Below, piece by piece: positions 10,202-21,528 of a stretch of DNA of 64,000 nt. The stretch lies in NCBI RefSeq assembly GCF_029873635.1, contig NC_080420.1, forward strand, positions 34,246,231 through 34,310,230, written 5' to 3'. The notes beneath the pieces were generated by a model. The model searched no databases, was not told where the DNA came from, and worked only from the letters and a program-made list of their open reading frames with translations. Both the position numbers and the translations under genes were made by a program. This stretch comes from Malania oleifera (lineage: Eukaryota; Streptophyta; Magnoliopsida; Santalales; Ximeniaceae). Numbering within the stretch: the stretch's first letter is position 1; each line of letters starts with the position of its first letter.

Positions 10202-12127
10202 GATTTCAAGATGATATTTTAAAGCTTGAAGAATATGAGAGAAAACTTAAAAGTATATCAAAACTTGAAGAAAAGCAAGAGAGGCAAAAGAAAGAAAAGC
10301 AAAGAGAGAGAGCTCAAAAGACAAGCATGAAGACTCAAGCGTCAAGAATGCTCAAAGTCTTAGAAGTCTTTATGTAAGTGCTTCATATTTTAAATATCTT
10401 TTGAAATATTGTTGAAACTCTTTTAGGATTGAATATGGACTTAGAGACCAGATTTTAAAACTGTAGAAAATATTTTTGACAAGTCACATTTGAGCCTTTC
10501 AAATAACAAAAGAGTTTAAAAATAAAAAATAAAAGTTTTTCAGAAAATAAACTAGTTAGCCGACTGACTAGAACACACTGAGATTGGTTAGCCGATTGAC
10601 AAAACACTAGAACGAACAAATATGTCCAGCCAACTGACCATTTTGAACGTGATTAAGCCAACTGACTAACAAATCAATAGAACTTATTTCTGGCAGGCAG
10701 AAAGGCCTTTGCAGCCTGTCCAGCCAACTGACTCTGAGAAATGAACTACCCAGTCACTTGTCGAGCCGACTGACTTCACGGGATTTTAAATTTTGAACCT
10801 CAATGGGAAAATTCTAAAAATTAGTTTTTCAAATGTAAACGTTATAAAAACTTGGTTGACACTCCAAGTAATTTGGGGAATAAGGAAACTAATCCTAAAA
10901 GGTCTATAAATACTACCTTAATCCCAAGAAATTAATAATCAAGGCAATCACACAGCATTCTTGAAATCAAACTCTCAATTTTTCTAAAGTTCTCTATTGC
11001 CCACACTCCATTTGGGAGATACCTTCTAAATTGCTATTCAATCACAAGCATACGGTTCTAACACTGAGTTTTCCCAATCACTAAAAGAACCCTTGGTGAT
11101 CTCTTTACTTGAACTTCAATTCTATTTCATATTGATACTTAAATTCTTGAAGTACATAGTGTTGAATATTGTACTAATCTGCTCTATTTGAGAGTGTTCT
11201 TGTACGCAGTGTTGTTTGGATCGTTGACCAAGCGTGGGGTATCGCTTGGAGAGACGGGCTCTAGCCTAATTGAAGGAGTGACCGAGTAAGGGGTATCACT
11301 TGGAGAGGCATGCTCTAGCCTATTGAAGGAGTGTGTAATGATTTTGTTCCCCCCGAAAAGGAACTGGTTTAGTGAATCCTTTGGTGGTTTGCCTAAGACG
11401 AAGACGTAGGCTGGGGATAAGCCGAACCTCATAAAAGCCCGGTGTCACTCTCTTTGCTTTACTCTTTTTAATTTTCAGCATACATATAAATTGCGTGGAT
11501 GTTTTAAATTCTTAATTATAAATACTACTAAGTTTGGAAATTAAATAAACTGAAGTTCAAATTGTTTTTAGGCTTACGAAAACCGAAAGGGAGCACGTTG
11601 GTTGATCCATACTTTGCGGAAACCGTAAGGAAGTACGTTGATTGGTGAAACACTCAAAGACTCTTTAACTGAAAGTTTATTAAAGTCTAAACTTTTGGAA
11701 AGAGTGTTATATTTTATATTGCACTTCATTTTTAGAAAGCAAAATCATTAATACAAGGCTTTATATCAACAAAATTGCATTATCAATCTTTACTTTTAGA
11801 GGTTGAATCAAAATCGTATATATAGAGCTGCAAACAAACAAAAGTTGAATTCTTGTAATAAGTTGAATCTTATATCTTGGTTTGGATATTGTGGTTGATT
11901 GGATAATTGATTGGTTTGGTTGATTGATTGGTTACTTGATTGATTAAAAATTGTGTGGTTGTGAATTGTATGAAAACTTAAGTATTATTTGTGTATTGAA
12001 TAAATTAACAAGAAGCCAAGAATTTGTTAAAAAAAGTAAAGAGGTTAAGGTTTTTTAAAAGGAATTAAAAGAAAATTTTTAAACTCTATTCACTGCCCCT
12101 CCTCTTAGGACTACACCTTTGTTTTCA
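10202..12127 (+). mobile_element. 3' LTR of gag-only copy 1, lacking its first ~177 bp
   Basis: From GATTTCAAGATG it matches the 5' LTR from 5764 onward and ends TTTGTTTTCA at 12127. The TGTTGGCC start and the 3' polypurine tract are deleted. It has the dyad array (about 10555-10775) and a good TATA, CTATAAATA (10904-10912). Its U5 block TATCGCTTGGAGAGGCG is present twice (11226-11332) against once in the 5' LTR. Confidence 0.88.
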
Positions 12128-12303
12128 TTTGATATACCATGATACATGTTAATATTGCTGAAAGCTTGATATATTCTGATATGAGTTTTTAAAATTCTCA
12201 AATAACGTTGAGACTTATTAAGGATATGCTTATTGTAAGGGGGGCCTTATTAAGACTTTTTCATTTTTGCTAACTTATTTGTCATCATAAAAAAGGAAGA
12301 GAT
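12128..12303 (+). other. Continuation of the outer element's 3' region with terminal polypurine tract
   Basis: The text is similar in layout to the end of copy 2 (29700-29771): GTAAGGGGGGCC, then 'ttttgctaacttatttgtcatcat', then AAAAAAGGAAGAGA directly before an LTR start. It therefore belongs to the outer element interrupted at 5586. Confidence 0.65.
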
Positions 12304-13020
12304 TGTTGGCCTAACAAAGCTTAATCTCGTTTTGATGATAACAAATCAAGGTTACTTCACATGTTTGTTTGAGTTAAGTTTGAGAGCTTATGTGCATTTG
12401 TGAAATCAAGTGAGCATACTTGAAGAGAGATTGAATGAAAGTTACACTTCAATCTATGAGCCATGATGAACATAAAGCTTCAAGTTATGAAAGATATGAA
12501 GGTTATTGAAGATTCACTAAAAGCTCATAAGGATATTAGAAGCTTCATCACATGACTTAGGAACTTAGATAAATTCATATTGTAAAAGTCTAATGTAAGT
12601 ACTTCAAATTTCAATATTGTTGATTGAAGCTCTTAGAAAATATCAGACTTAAAGACCTATTTTTAATCATGGAAATATTTTCATAAAGTCCCAAATAAGT
12701 TTTCCAAGTTAAAAGTAAAATTTTGGAACCAAACTTTGAAAAACAAAGAGTGGCCAAGTTGTCAGGCGATTGATGTTCTACTTGCCTTGGTTTTAAATAA
12801 ACAATATAGGAACATGTGACTGACCTATCATGACCAATCTATTGATCCAGTACTGATTTTCAGAATGCGCTAAATTTAAAAGAGCTCAGGTGACTAACCC
12901 TTCAAGTCCAGTTGACATACACCTATGTTTTAAAATTTTAACAGGATTGAAATTGCTTTCAAATTTGATTTCTTAGTTTCCAAACTCGGAGAAAACTTAC
13001 GAAAAATGGTGAGAAACCCT

Positions 13021-13076
<56 letters not shown>

Positions 13077-13480
13077 ATATATATATATATATATGTATTA
13101 TTCTCACACATTAGGGTAACACACAACATACATACAATTCAAATTTTGAGTTATACTGCTGAAAGCTATTCTGAAAGTTCTGCTATAAAATTGCTAAAAT
13201 TCTCACACGAAATTATGATTTGTTCTACTGAAGTACACATTCTCTGATCAGAATACCGGCAATATTATCCTGAGCTTCCACTTCTTTATTGATTTCTTTA
13301 AAGTATATTGTGAAACTAACTTGTACAAATCTGCTCTTTTGAGAGTATTCTATTGTACAAACAAAAATTTTTTCTTGTTTTCATTTTTGACGATTCAGAG
13401 TGTTTAAATCGTTGCCTAGCAAAAGGGTTGTTCTCGTTAGAGAGGCGGCTGCACCTTGAATGGATGCAAAAGGTTTGTTC
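12304..13480 (+). mobile_element. 3' LTR of the outer Sirevirus-like element, truncated
   Basis: It starts TGTTGGCCTAACAAAGC right after a polypurine tract. It has a degraded dyad region (12750-12930: GTCAGGCGATTGATG, GTGACTGACC, GGTGACTAACC), a (TA)n run where TATA should be, and U5-like sequence including GTTAGAGAGGCGGC (about 13437). The end (TTCACCCCC...TTCA) is missing. Near 13480 the sequence changes to a minus-strand piece. Confidence 0.75.
13025..13094. repeat. (TA)n microsatellite at the TATA position of the LTR
   Basis: About 70 bp of TA repeats with a few GTATG interruptions, preceded by GAGAAACCCTAGTAC. Confidence 0.95.
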
Positions 13481-14332
13481 TCTACTCTTCTCCTTAGGTC
13501 ACTAGGGTTTAGATGTTCATTATATAGGTATCGTGCCCTTAGAATGAATCTTAACCATTGGATCAAAAATTAATTCGCGTGATCTCTCATTAAAAATTAA
13601 ATTTTTAAACTTTCCCGCAGGTTCAAACGACTAAGGGTTAAGGCCCAGATGACTAAAGTTCCTTAGAGCTTCAAAAAATTAACCTGGACACAGGGTCAGA
13701 CGACTGAAGTTGGAGTTCATTTTTCTGATGTGCTTCTGCCAGGTTCTGTGTTTCACCATAAATTCTTCAGATGACTGAACTTAATCTTCGGTCTTCTGAA
13801 GAAATTCTTCAAACAACTAAACTTAATTTCGGTCTAATGAAGTTCAATCTTCAGACAACTGAACGTGGAGTTCAGTCTTCTAAACCGACAAATTCATGGA
13901 TTTTTTCTTTTTAATTTGAAAAATTTTTTTTGCTCTCTTTATTGGCTCTTTTATAAAACATTTTCCGAGATTTTAAAAATATCTCTAAGTCCATGAATGT
14001 CCCTTAATGATGTTCATGAGATGCATGAGTCTTAAAGTCAGTCTAAAGTATGATTTGAGCCTCAAATTAAATCATATGAGAGATGTGAGTACATTCAGTT
14101 GTAAATACCCATTCTCATAACGATCTTAAACTTGCCGCTTACATCTTCATTCTTCAACTCTTTTAGTTCCATGGATTGTGTCAAGTTGTGTATGCTTTAA
14201 TCTTCATGGCTTCCATGACTTGTTATCTTTCCGTGCATGCTAAATATTGTTCATGTTCACAATCTCAATGCACAGATCAAATACCAAGTAAATTGTCATT
14301 ATCAAAACCATATTGGACTCATAGAGTCAACA
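13480..14332 (-). mobile_element. LTR-like / U3 promoter piece on the minus strand, truncated
   Basis: On the minus strand it begins TGTTGACTCTATGAG at 14332, directly abutting the chromovirus protease frame. It then has the 'gttttgataatgacaa' text seen after other TGTTGGCC starts. A dyad region follows (13885-13620, TTCAGTCGTCTGAC-like), then TATATAAT at about 13528-13521 and AAACCCTAG at 13511-13503. The junction with the + strand LTR near 13480 makes a tail-to-tail arrangement. It may be a true LTR or an internal U3-like module. Confidence 0.55.
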
Positions 14333-14520
14333 GACACCTCACTACTAACCCTGTCGGTGTAGCTACTAACAACTCGATGTTTAACAGCTGAGTCTCTACC
14401 CCACATAATTTAACGTACCCCATAGACACGAGAGAATGTGTGGCCCCTAAGTCAAATAAAACAATAGCTTTAATTGAAAGCATATTAATGGTACCTGTCA
14501 CCACATCGCCAACTGCCTCA
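14333..14520 (-). pseudogene. Ty3/gypsy chromovirus aspartic protease fragment
   Basis: On the minus strand a frame reads MVTGTINMLSIKAIVLFDLGATHSLVS, followed by Cys-Gly and Leu-rich text. This is the retropepsin-like (RVP_2) protease of plant chromoviruses. The family normally has a DSGATHS active-site motif; here the Ser is Leu (DLGATHS), so it is probably inactive. It lies downstream of gag as expected and is cut at 14332 by the LTR-like piece. The rest of pol (RT, RNase H, integrase) is absent. Confidence 0.85.
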
Positions 14521-14599
14521 GTATCTCCCGGTGTCAGTGTGTAGACCGGCGCCTGTGCAATATTCTTCTTCTGATCGCCTCGAGGCGCTTGGATATTTC

Positions 14600-15589
14600 T
14601 TCGGAATGGTCTGGGAGCAAGAGCATTATTCTGTTGTGCACGACAGTCTCATGCCAAGTGACCCAGTTTACCACACCGGCAGCAGACATTTCTCCCTGCT
14701 CAGCACTCTCCCATGTGTCTTATAGCGCAACTAGGACAAACGGGATAAGTCTGCTTGCCCTACATCTCACAGCTCCCCGTCTCCTGCCTCTGTCCTTTGT
14801 TGTATCCACCTCTTCTCCATGGGCCTCGGCTAGAACCCGCCTGAGATCTAGAAGGTGTGGGTCTCTTTCTCTAGCCCTGCACCTCAGCACCCCTTTGCTT
14901 GCTCATTTCCACCATGGTGTCCCTATCTACCAATTCTATGAAATCCTGTACTTTCAACACTGCCACCTGTTCATAAATTTCCTGCCTCAAACCTTTCTTA
15001 AATTTTCGTACCTTCTTTGCCTCATCAGGAATGATGTACGGGGCAAAGCGGGACAGTTCAATAAATTTCGCCGCGTACTGCTGGACTGTTTGATGCCCCT
15101 GAGTCAGGTTCAAGAATTCCTCCACTTTTGCTTCTCTAGTGATGGCAGTAGAATATCGATCGAACAAAATCTCTTTAAACCCGCTCTAGGTCATGGCTGC
15201 AGGTCCGGTCTCTACTCCTCCAGAAGTCTCACAGTAGACCACCAACGGTCAGCCTCCCCTGTCAATATGAATGTGGCATACAACACTCTCTGCTCGTCGC
15301 TACAACGTAGTACAATCTGTATCTTTTCCATTTCTTGTACCCAGTTCTCTGCCGCAATAGGGCCCACACTCCCTGAAAAATCCAAAAGCATTATTTTGGT
15401 GAATTGCTCTATAGTGCAGCCCTAGTCTGCTGATGGGCCTCCCTGCTCTCTAGAGTTCCGTGCAATCTCAGCCATAACTTGCTAAACTACACAGCGCAGA
15501 ACTGCATCTAAATCATCGCCGCCTATACTAGATAGCCCTGCACCATCATCATCACTAGCGTGAGCACTGCAACCCCCAGGGTCTATCAT
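14600..15589 (-). pseudogene. Ty3/gypsy chromovirus gag with zinc knuckle
   Basis: The minus-strand ATG at 15589-15587 opens MIDPGG... followed by the Retrotrans_gag domain: [81 protein letters not shown] and [19 protein letters not shown] knuckle (CGKLGHLAWDC) lies near 14640-14680. Premature stops occur near 15480, 15420 and 15230, so no single full frame exists. Order LTR, PBS, gag, protease is correct for a minus-strand element. A long + strand frame over this region is its antisense shadow. Confidence 0.9.
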
Positions 15590-15966
15590 GAAAAGAAAAT
15601 AAATATAATCTGAGGACCCTATCTTCATAATATAACTAATATATTTATCTAACTAAAATCTCATATCATCAATTAACCTAACGTCCTTATTTTCAATTTA
15701 AGATTCAGTTCTGCAATTTAGAAACAAAACCCGATGATAGTTTACCATGGTTTTCCTAAAATCGTCATCTCAGGAAAAACACAAAAACCACTATGGAAAT
15801 CCTACTTCTAGATTGCGGAACAAAATCCTAAATTCTCATCTTAACTTCCCAATACTGACTCACTAAAATCCTTATCTACCCATTTCCTATCCTATTTCAA
15901 AATCTATTCCTATACTCTGGTCTTATTTACCGTTGTAAACTAAAGTCTACAAAACCTACCAACCTA
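15590..15966 (-). other. Untranslated leader of the chromovirus
   Basis: AT-rich sequence between the primer site and the gag ATG, with no other feature. Confidence 0.6.
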
Positions 15967-15979
15967 GGCTCTGATACCA
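15967..15979 (-). promoter_or_regulatory. Primer binding site (tRNA-iMet), chromovirus
   Basis: The plus text GGCTCTGATACCA is the reverse complement of TGGTATCAGAGCC, a 13-base match to the plant initiator tRNA 3' end. It lies next to the LTR edge and fixes the element on the minus strand. Confidence 0.95.
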
Positions 15980-16026
15980 CAATTATAACGCCACAAAAAT
16001 TCTACTATATTTTTTTCTTTTCCACG

Positions 16027-16039
16027 TAATAATAATAAC

Positions 16040-16067
<28 letters not shown>
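16027..16067. repeat. (AAT)n microsatellite in the chromovirus LTR
   Basis: About 41 bp of AAT repeats with one AAC interruption. Confidence 0.95.
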
Positions 16068-16070
<3 letters not shown>

Positions 16071-17939
16071 CATAGACTAAATCAACCTAGACCCCAAGGG
16101 AAACCGGGGATATATCTGTCCATACATACATGACAACTATGCAGCGGAAACCATGATTTATTCAACCTTACATACAATACTAGGGTTCTACCATGACCAT
16201 ATATACACATATACATCCCAAAAAGGACCATAAGTATCCTAGCGTCATACCCCCAAAAATTCATCTTGATTTCAACCCAACTACTTACCCTTCAGTTATG
16301 GTAGCACTATCAATCTTCTCTATCTCGGCGCTCAATCCGCTAGCCTGCCTGGGTTTATTGAAATGTTTGTATTACTAGGGTAAGACACCTCTTAGTAAGG
16401 GAGATGAACTAGTATCAGTGTGTGGCAGCATGAGTATTATTGTGTTATAAACATATACTGTTCGTGATAAACTGTATCTGATAAGTAAGGAAAATCTGTA
16501 CATAGTTTATCTACATTTGATAAGATAGGTAAAATTGTTCTATATAAATCTGAATAAATCATAAATCAACATAACATATTGTATCATACTAAATTTCTAT
16601 ATACATATAAATCATCTATTATATCTGTATATTACTGAAATTATACCCTGAATGGATAACTATATATAATGAATTAACCCCGCATGATTCGGGTTGTGCG
16701 GCCCATGGGATGAACTTAACTCTAGCTGGCCTACCAGGCTAAGTCAAAGATGACATAACGACGCATAATTGCCCACCTAACCTGGTCCACCCATCCTACT
16801 CTCCGCAACACTTCTTAGGTCAGCACACAGTGGGTATTCTGTTCTCCGCAACACTTCGGGGCTAATCAGCCTCCGACCCAATACTTTCTAAATAGTGTGG
16901 TTGTACTATCGGCTATCACCAACCTGGTCCGCCCATCCTACTCTCTGCAACATTTCTCGGTTCAACACACAGGGGTTACACTGTCTGATCTTGCTAGCTA
17001 GCTACGGTCCCGTGCTCTGTAATATGTTTTGGTCCATCGGGAATCTGATACTATATAATATTATGTTTGTATATTACTACTTTACCATGATTCTATATAG
17101 ACTGAAATAACCATGATTCTGTATAAGCTAAAATATCATGATTTTATAATATCTATAATAATATTGTTTCATGATTCATGATTTTGTGTAAAATCTGTCA
17201 TAATAATACTATTTCTGAATATTTGTTATAAATATATCTAGTCACGGTATCTGCACTGGCTAAAAATCACGACATCTACGCCAGCTGAATATCACAGCAT
17301 CTGCGCCGGTTGAATATCATAATATATTGAAAATATAATTTTTGTACTGTTTATAGTTTTTCTAAAAACTGTTGTCAATTCATGCTTGTACTGTGAATTC
17401 ATAAAATATTCTAACATACCATTATTTACAGTAAAATTTATACTCATGTCACACACAAGTAAGTACTACTCTTTAATATATTATCTAGCCTTGGAAAACA
17501 TATTATGTTGATAAAATAATATTAAATATGTTTTTAAAAATTTCCTCAGTTCAACACCAGTATTCCTAAAAACTATCTAATTCATATATATACCTTTATA
17601 AATCAAATACTATATATTCAATAATTAACTTTCTGAAAATACCTGACTTAATCTATCCCCTTACCTGTTTCCTGATAAACCTGTTGAAAACCCTAAACGA
17701 CACCTGCAGTGTTCAGAACTCCAAACCCCTGATTTTGGAGTGGTGCCCAAGGACCCCAAATCAACAATTAGCTCCAATCAACTTGTAGAGAATCACCTCT
17801 AGATCATCGTAATAACTTCTGATCATCGAAACAAGAAAAAACGAAGCCGAAATAGAAGAGAGAAGGTGGAGAGGCTGAACTTAGAGAGAGAGAGAGAGAA
17901 AGGGCTAAGAGAGAGATTCATTCACTAAAAATCTAATTT

Positions 17940-18150
17940 TTGGCTATATATAGGTAGCTGTCCATGTGTCATTATCGATGAGACACGTGGATTCATCGAC
18001 GAGCCAAAAAAGGGAGTTCGTCGACGAAGACAATAGGTTCGTCGACAAAGACAATGGGTTCGTCGACGAACCCTAAATGGTTTGAAACTTCTACTATCGA
18101 GTATCCCCTCATCGACAAGCGTAGGGCTCTCGTCGATGAGTCCCTACTAA
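17940..18150 (-). promoter_or_regulatory. TATA box and TTCGTCGACGAA palindrome array of the chromovirus LTR
   Basis: Two perfect TTCGTCGACGAA 12-mers (18019-18030 and 18059-18070) and at least four degenerate relatives lie between 17975 and 18145. CTATATATAG follows downstream on the minus strand near 17944-17953. Confidence 0.75.
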
Positions 18151-18244
18151 TGCCCCTTTTAAATTTCTTTCCCCTTCTTTTTCTTTCTTTTCTTTTTCCT
18201 TTTCTTTTATTATTTTCATTAATTAAATTTTTTGAGTCTCTACA

Positions 18245-18470
18245 GGTATGTTGGTCGGCATTATCACTTTGTGTGCCTGAAAGTAGGGTCTTAACTTTCT
18301 GGCTGCATAGATAATTGTGAAAGCAACCTTATTTACTATTGTATAGTTAATCTCTGCTCCACGCAACACCTTTCTAGTATAATATATAGGCTTGTGCTGC
18401 CTACCTTTTTCTCGAACTAGGACTACACTCACCATGCATCAGATAGAGGCCAAATACAAGTATACATCCT
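18245..18470 (-). pseudogene. Tat-lineage Ty3/gypsy RNase H fragment
   Basis: Minus-strand frame with VSVVLVREKGRQHKPIYY, KVLRGAEINYTIVNK and AARKLRPYFQAHKV, typical of the first RNase H of Tat/Athila-type gypsy elements. It ends where the chromovirus LTR begins at 18244. The remainder of RNase H and the integrase are missing from the window. Confidence 0.9.
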
Positions 18471-19560
18471 CTTCAGTTCTTGCTTTTATCAAGAGAGGTG
18501 GAGAACTGAGGTACTGTTTAAGCTATTCGAAAGCTTTATTCTGATCTTCTCCCCATTCAAACCTCTCTACCCTACACAATGCCGTGAAAAACAATAGGCA
18601 CTTATCCCCTAAGTAGGAGACAAATCTGCTTAATAAGGCAATTCTCCCTGTTAACACTTGAACTTCCTTCTTCATGTGAGGATCCCACATCTCCATCAAG
18701 GCTTGTATCTTATCAAAGTCAGCTTCTATTCCCCTGTGGGTTACCATGTACCCTAAAAACTTTCCCCCAGACACGCCGAATATACATTTAACTGGATTCA
18801 GCCTCATTTTCTACCTACATAACAATTGAAATGCTCTTCCTAAATCCTTGCCATGATCATCCGCTTTAAACTCTTTACTAGCATGTCGTCCACATAAGCC
18901 TCTATGGTATTCCCTAAGAAATCTTTGAAGATTTTGTTCACCAACCTCTGGTTTGTTGCTTCTACATTTTTTAACCCAAATGACATTACTCTATAGCAAT
19001 AGAGCCCCTTCTCAGTGATAAACACATTTTTCTCTTCATCATCTGGGTGAATGCAGATTTAGTTCTAACCTGACTACACATCCATGAAACTTAAAAGTTC
19101 ATGTCCGGATGTGGAATCCACTAGCTGGTCAATTTGTGGAAGAGGAAAACTATCTTTGGGGCACGCTTTAATTAAATCTATAAATTTGACGCAAGTCTGC
19201 CACTTCCCAATTAACTTTTTTACTAGGACTACATTGCTAAGCCACTCTAGATAGTTGACCCCCATGATGAAATTAGCTTTTAAGAGCTTGTTTACCTTCT
19301 CGTCAATTATTTTGATTCGTTCTAAAGTGAAACTTTTTTCCTTCTATTTCATGGGGCGGTGGTTTGGATCTACCTGCAATATATGTTCAATTACTACGAA
19401 ATTGATCCCTGGCATATCATTAGCAAGCGAGGAAAAAATATCTGCATATTCGCCCAATAATCTTACAAACTCCTCCTTCAATGACTTTAGCAATTGGCTT
19501 CTGATCTAAACACGCCTCTCTTGGTTGCCTTTTATCAGAATGCTAACCAAGTCTTCATCT
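18471..19560 (-). pseudogene. Tat-lineage Ty3/gypsy reverse transcriptase
   Basis: Successive minus-strand frames give the RT domain in order: EWLSNVVLVKKLIGKWQ, KACPKDSFPLPQIDQLVDST, GHELLSFMDV, a stop-containing stretch, EKGLYCYRVMSFGLKNVEAT, AYVDDMLVKS (active site YVDD retained), RLNPVKCIFGVSGGKFLGY and LTGRIALLSRFVSYLGDK. The wording is that of Tat-clade (Retand/Ogre-like) elements. Stops near 19055, 18815 and 18520 break it into at least four frames. It is dead but the domain order is colinear with its gag and protease. Confidence 0.92.
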
Positions 19561-19689
19561 AGAGTGCTGATTTGGGGGTACTCACCTCTTACCTCCAAAT
19601 CTTATATTGTTAAGGTCTCCCATCCCTCTATCTCTCCTTTCAGCACCATCACATAGCAGTTACGTGCCGCCATCTGATCTCCTTTTATT

Positions 19690-20110
19690 TCTCCAACCCC
19701 ATTCGGGGTAGGAAACTAGACCTTCAAATGATAAGTGGAGGTCATGATTCGGACTGCGTTGAATGTTGGGTTCCCTAATATTATCTTGTATACTGAAGGG
19801 CAGTCAACCTCCAGGAAGTCTATCATAAAGGTAACCTGCTGTGGAGGTGTCCTTATAGCCAGCGAGAGTGTAATTGTGCCCATAGGATGGACCATGTCTC
19901 CCCCGAATACCACTAAAGGTGTTGACATAGGTTTCAATCGATCCCTTCCAATTTTTATTTCTTGTAACATCGATCAAAAGATTATGTCGGTTGAACTTCC
20001 ATTATCAATCAACACCCTCCTTACTTGAAAATTGGTAACGAGTAATGACACCACTAGGGCGTCATCATGGGCCTGCTGCACACCTTCTTCATCTTCTTTG
20101 GTGAAGGTGA
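19690..20110 (-). pseudogene. Tat-lineage Ty3/gypsy aspartic protease
   Basis: On the minus strand the frame contains a VLIDNGSSTDII active-site stretch near 19980-20015, then LKPMSTPLVVFGGD, MGTITLSLAIRTPPQQ, DCPSVYKIILGNPTFNAVR and TSTYHLKV. This is the retropepsin of Tat elements, where DNGSS stands for DTG/DSG. It has at least one stop near 19970. Confidence 0.88.
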
Positions 20111-20329
20111 TGGTCCCTTCCTGTTTTTTTTTTTTTATGATTTTGTCTCTATTCTTCCATCAAAAACACCTATTTTGCATACCTCTTCCAAGTACCTTCG
20201 CTATCACCTCCACTAGCTGGTCCCCTAAATATTACAGTGATCTCTCCCACAATTTGATTTTCCCTCTGCTCATCCTTTGGCTTTTTATGATCATAGGCTT
20301 CTATTCGGAAATCACCTCTTTTCATGAAC

Positions 20330-20990
20330 TTTGATAAGTATCTTCTTCTTGTTAAGGCTTTAATTTCGTTCTTCAGGTGGATACACTCCTCCTATCATGT
20401 TTTGTGATCCTTGTGAAACTTGCAGAATTTAGATGTGTTTCTTTTATATGATGATTCGTGCATGGGCTCTGGCCATGAAACATAACCCTTTTCCTGGATG
20501 TGCATCAAAAAATTTGCTCGAGAGATGCTCAAGGGGATGTAGGACTGGAACTTGGGTGCAGGTCCTAACTCCCTTGAATAAGGCTCATCAGATGAACTGA
20601 AGTTTTTGCCATCTACTAGGTGCTGACAAAGTGTCCACTAAACTGCTGCTCCATTTCAGAAAAAAAAAAAAAAATCTAATGGAACCAGGCTTCAAGCTTC
20701 GATACCATGCCCTGGCATTCCATTTTAAAGTGGTTGCAAATACTCGGCACACGATTGCATCTGGTGCGCTTTGCAATTGCATCAACACTTTAAAGGTGTC
20801 CAAGTGATCAATAAAATTGGACAAGCCATCGTACCCTTCTATATTTGGAATTTTAAACTTACTAGGGAAAGGAACATCCATTACCTCTTTAGTGAAAGGT
20901 GGATCCGAAAATTTGACTAAGGTGTTCCCGGAGGAGGGGTTGCTACGAGTTTCCTTCATCATTTTCTCTAGGTGATCAATTTTTTTTGAA
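20330..20990 (-). pseudogene. Tat-lineage Ty3/gypsy gag
   Basis: Minus-strand frame 20962-20588 reads PFTKEVMDVPFPSKFKIPNI, YDGLSNFIDHLDTFKVLM, SAPDAIVCRVFATTL and WYRSLKPGSI, the Retrotrans_gag domain as found in Tat elements. A poly-Phe stretch comes from an A-run in the plus strand near 20658-20672, which probably caused a slip. A degraded Cys/His stretch follows near 20340-20420. The remaining N-terminal part is broken up by 21100. Confidence 0.85.
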
Positions 20991-21204
20991 CTTTTCTTCT
21001 AGTTCATGTGACTGTTGTTCATAGATTCCCACGTTATTCGCGTCTATTTGCGTCCTCTAACTTTTTTATTAGAACAGAAACCCTATCAGCGACTTCTGGT
21101 GGACTCCAACTCCCATTTGACTCAAGTCCTACTCGATTAGGATGAGTGTAAGAACCCGACCCGAGAATTTTAGATGTAATAAACAACAAAAGGGTAAAAA
21201 TGTA

Positions 21205-21433
21205 ATTCTGCAAGCTTCGTTGATGAAGTCATTGCTCTCGTCGACAAAGGACCTCATACTCTTCATCGTCGAAATTCAGAGCCTTATCGACGAAGAGATA
21301 CCGAACGTGTTGTAAAATATCTGAATAAGGTTCATCGTCGAAGGAGCCGGTTCGTCGACTAAATGTGTAGATGATTCGTCGACAAAGGCGCTGTCTCGTC
21401 GACGAATTGGACCAGGTCAAGGGTCTATAAATA
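21205..21433 (+). promoter_or_regulatory. Palindrome array and TATA box of the solo LTR
   Basis: CTCGTCGACAAAG, TTCGTCGACTAAA, TTCGTCGACAAAG and CTCGTCGACGAA lie in 200 bp directly upstream of GGGTCTATAAATAG. Confidence 0.75.
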
Positions 21434-21466
21434 GAAAATAAACTTTCTTCATTGCTAAGAAATCTC

Positions 21467-21470
<4 letters not shown>

Positions 21471-21527
<57 letters not shown>
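21471..21527. repeat. (TC)n microsatellite just downstream of the solo-LTR TATA box
   Basis: About 57 bp of TC, some 40 bp downstream of the TATA box, so it would lie at the 5' end of the LTR transcript. Confidence 0.96.

Positions 21528-21528
<1 letters not shown>

Larger units (their letters stand above)
15984..18244 (-). mobile_element. 5' LTR of the chromovirus, inserted into the Tat element
   Basis: The 2261-bp LTR starts on the minus strand TGTAGAGACTC at 18244 and ends next to the primer site with ...GGCGTTATA (TG/CA edge decayed on that side). It cuts the Tat RNase H frame after a motif equivalent to AHKVIMPTN. It contains an (AAT)n run (16027-16067), a three-unit repeat near 17240-17330, TATATATAG (about 17944-17953), and TTCGTCGACGAA palindromes upstream of it on the minus strand (17965-18150). 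Confidence 0.9.

Noticed and set aside
14589-15425. Long plus-strand frame of 278 codons
   Set aside because: It is antisense to clear chromovirus gag on the minus strand and has no recognisable content.
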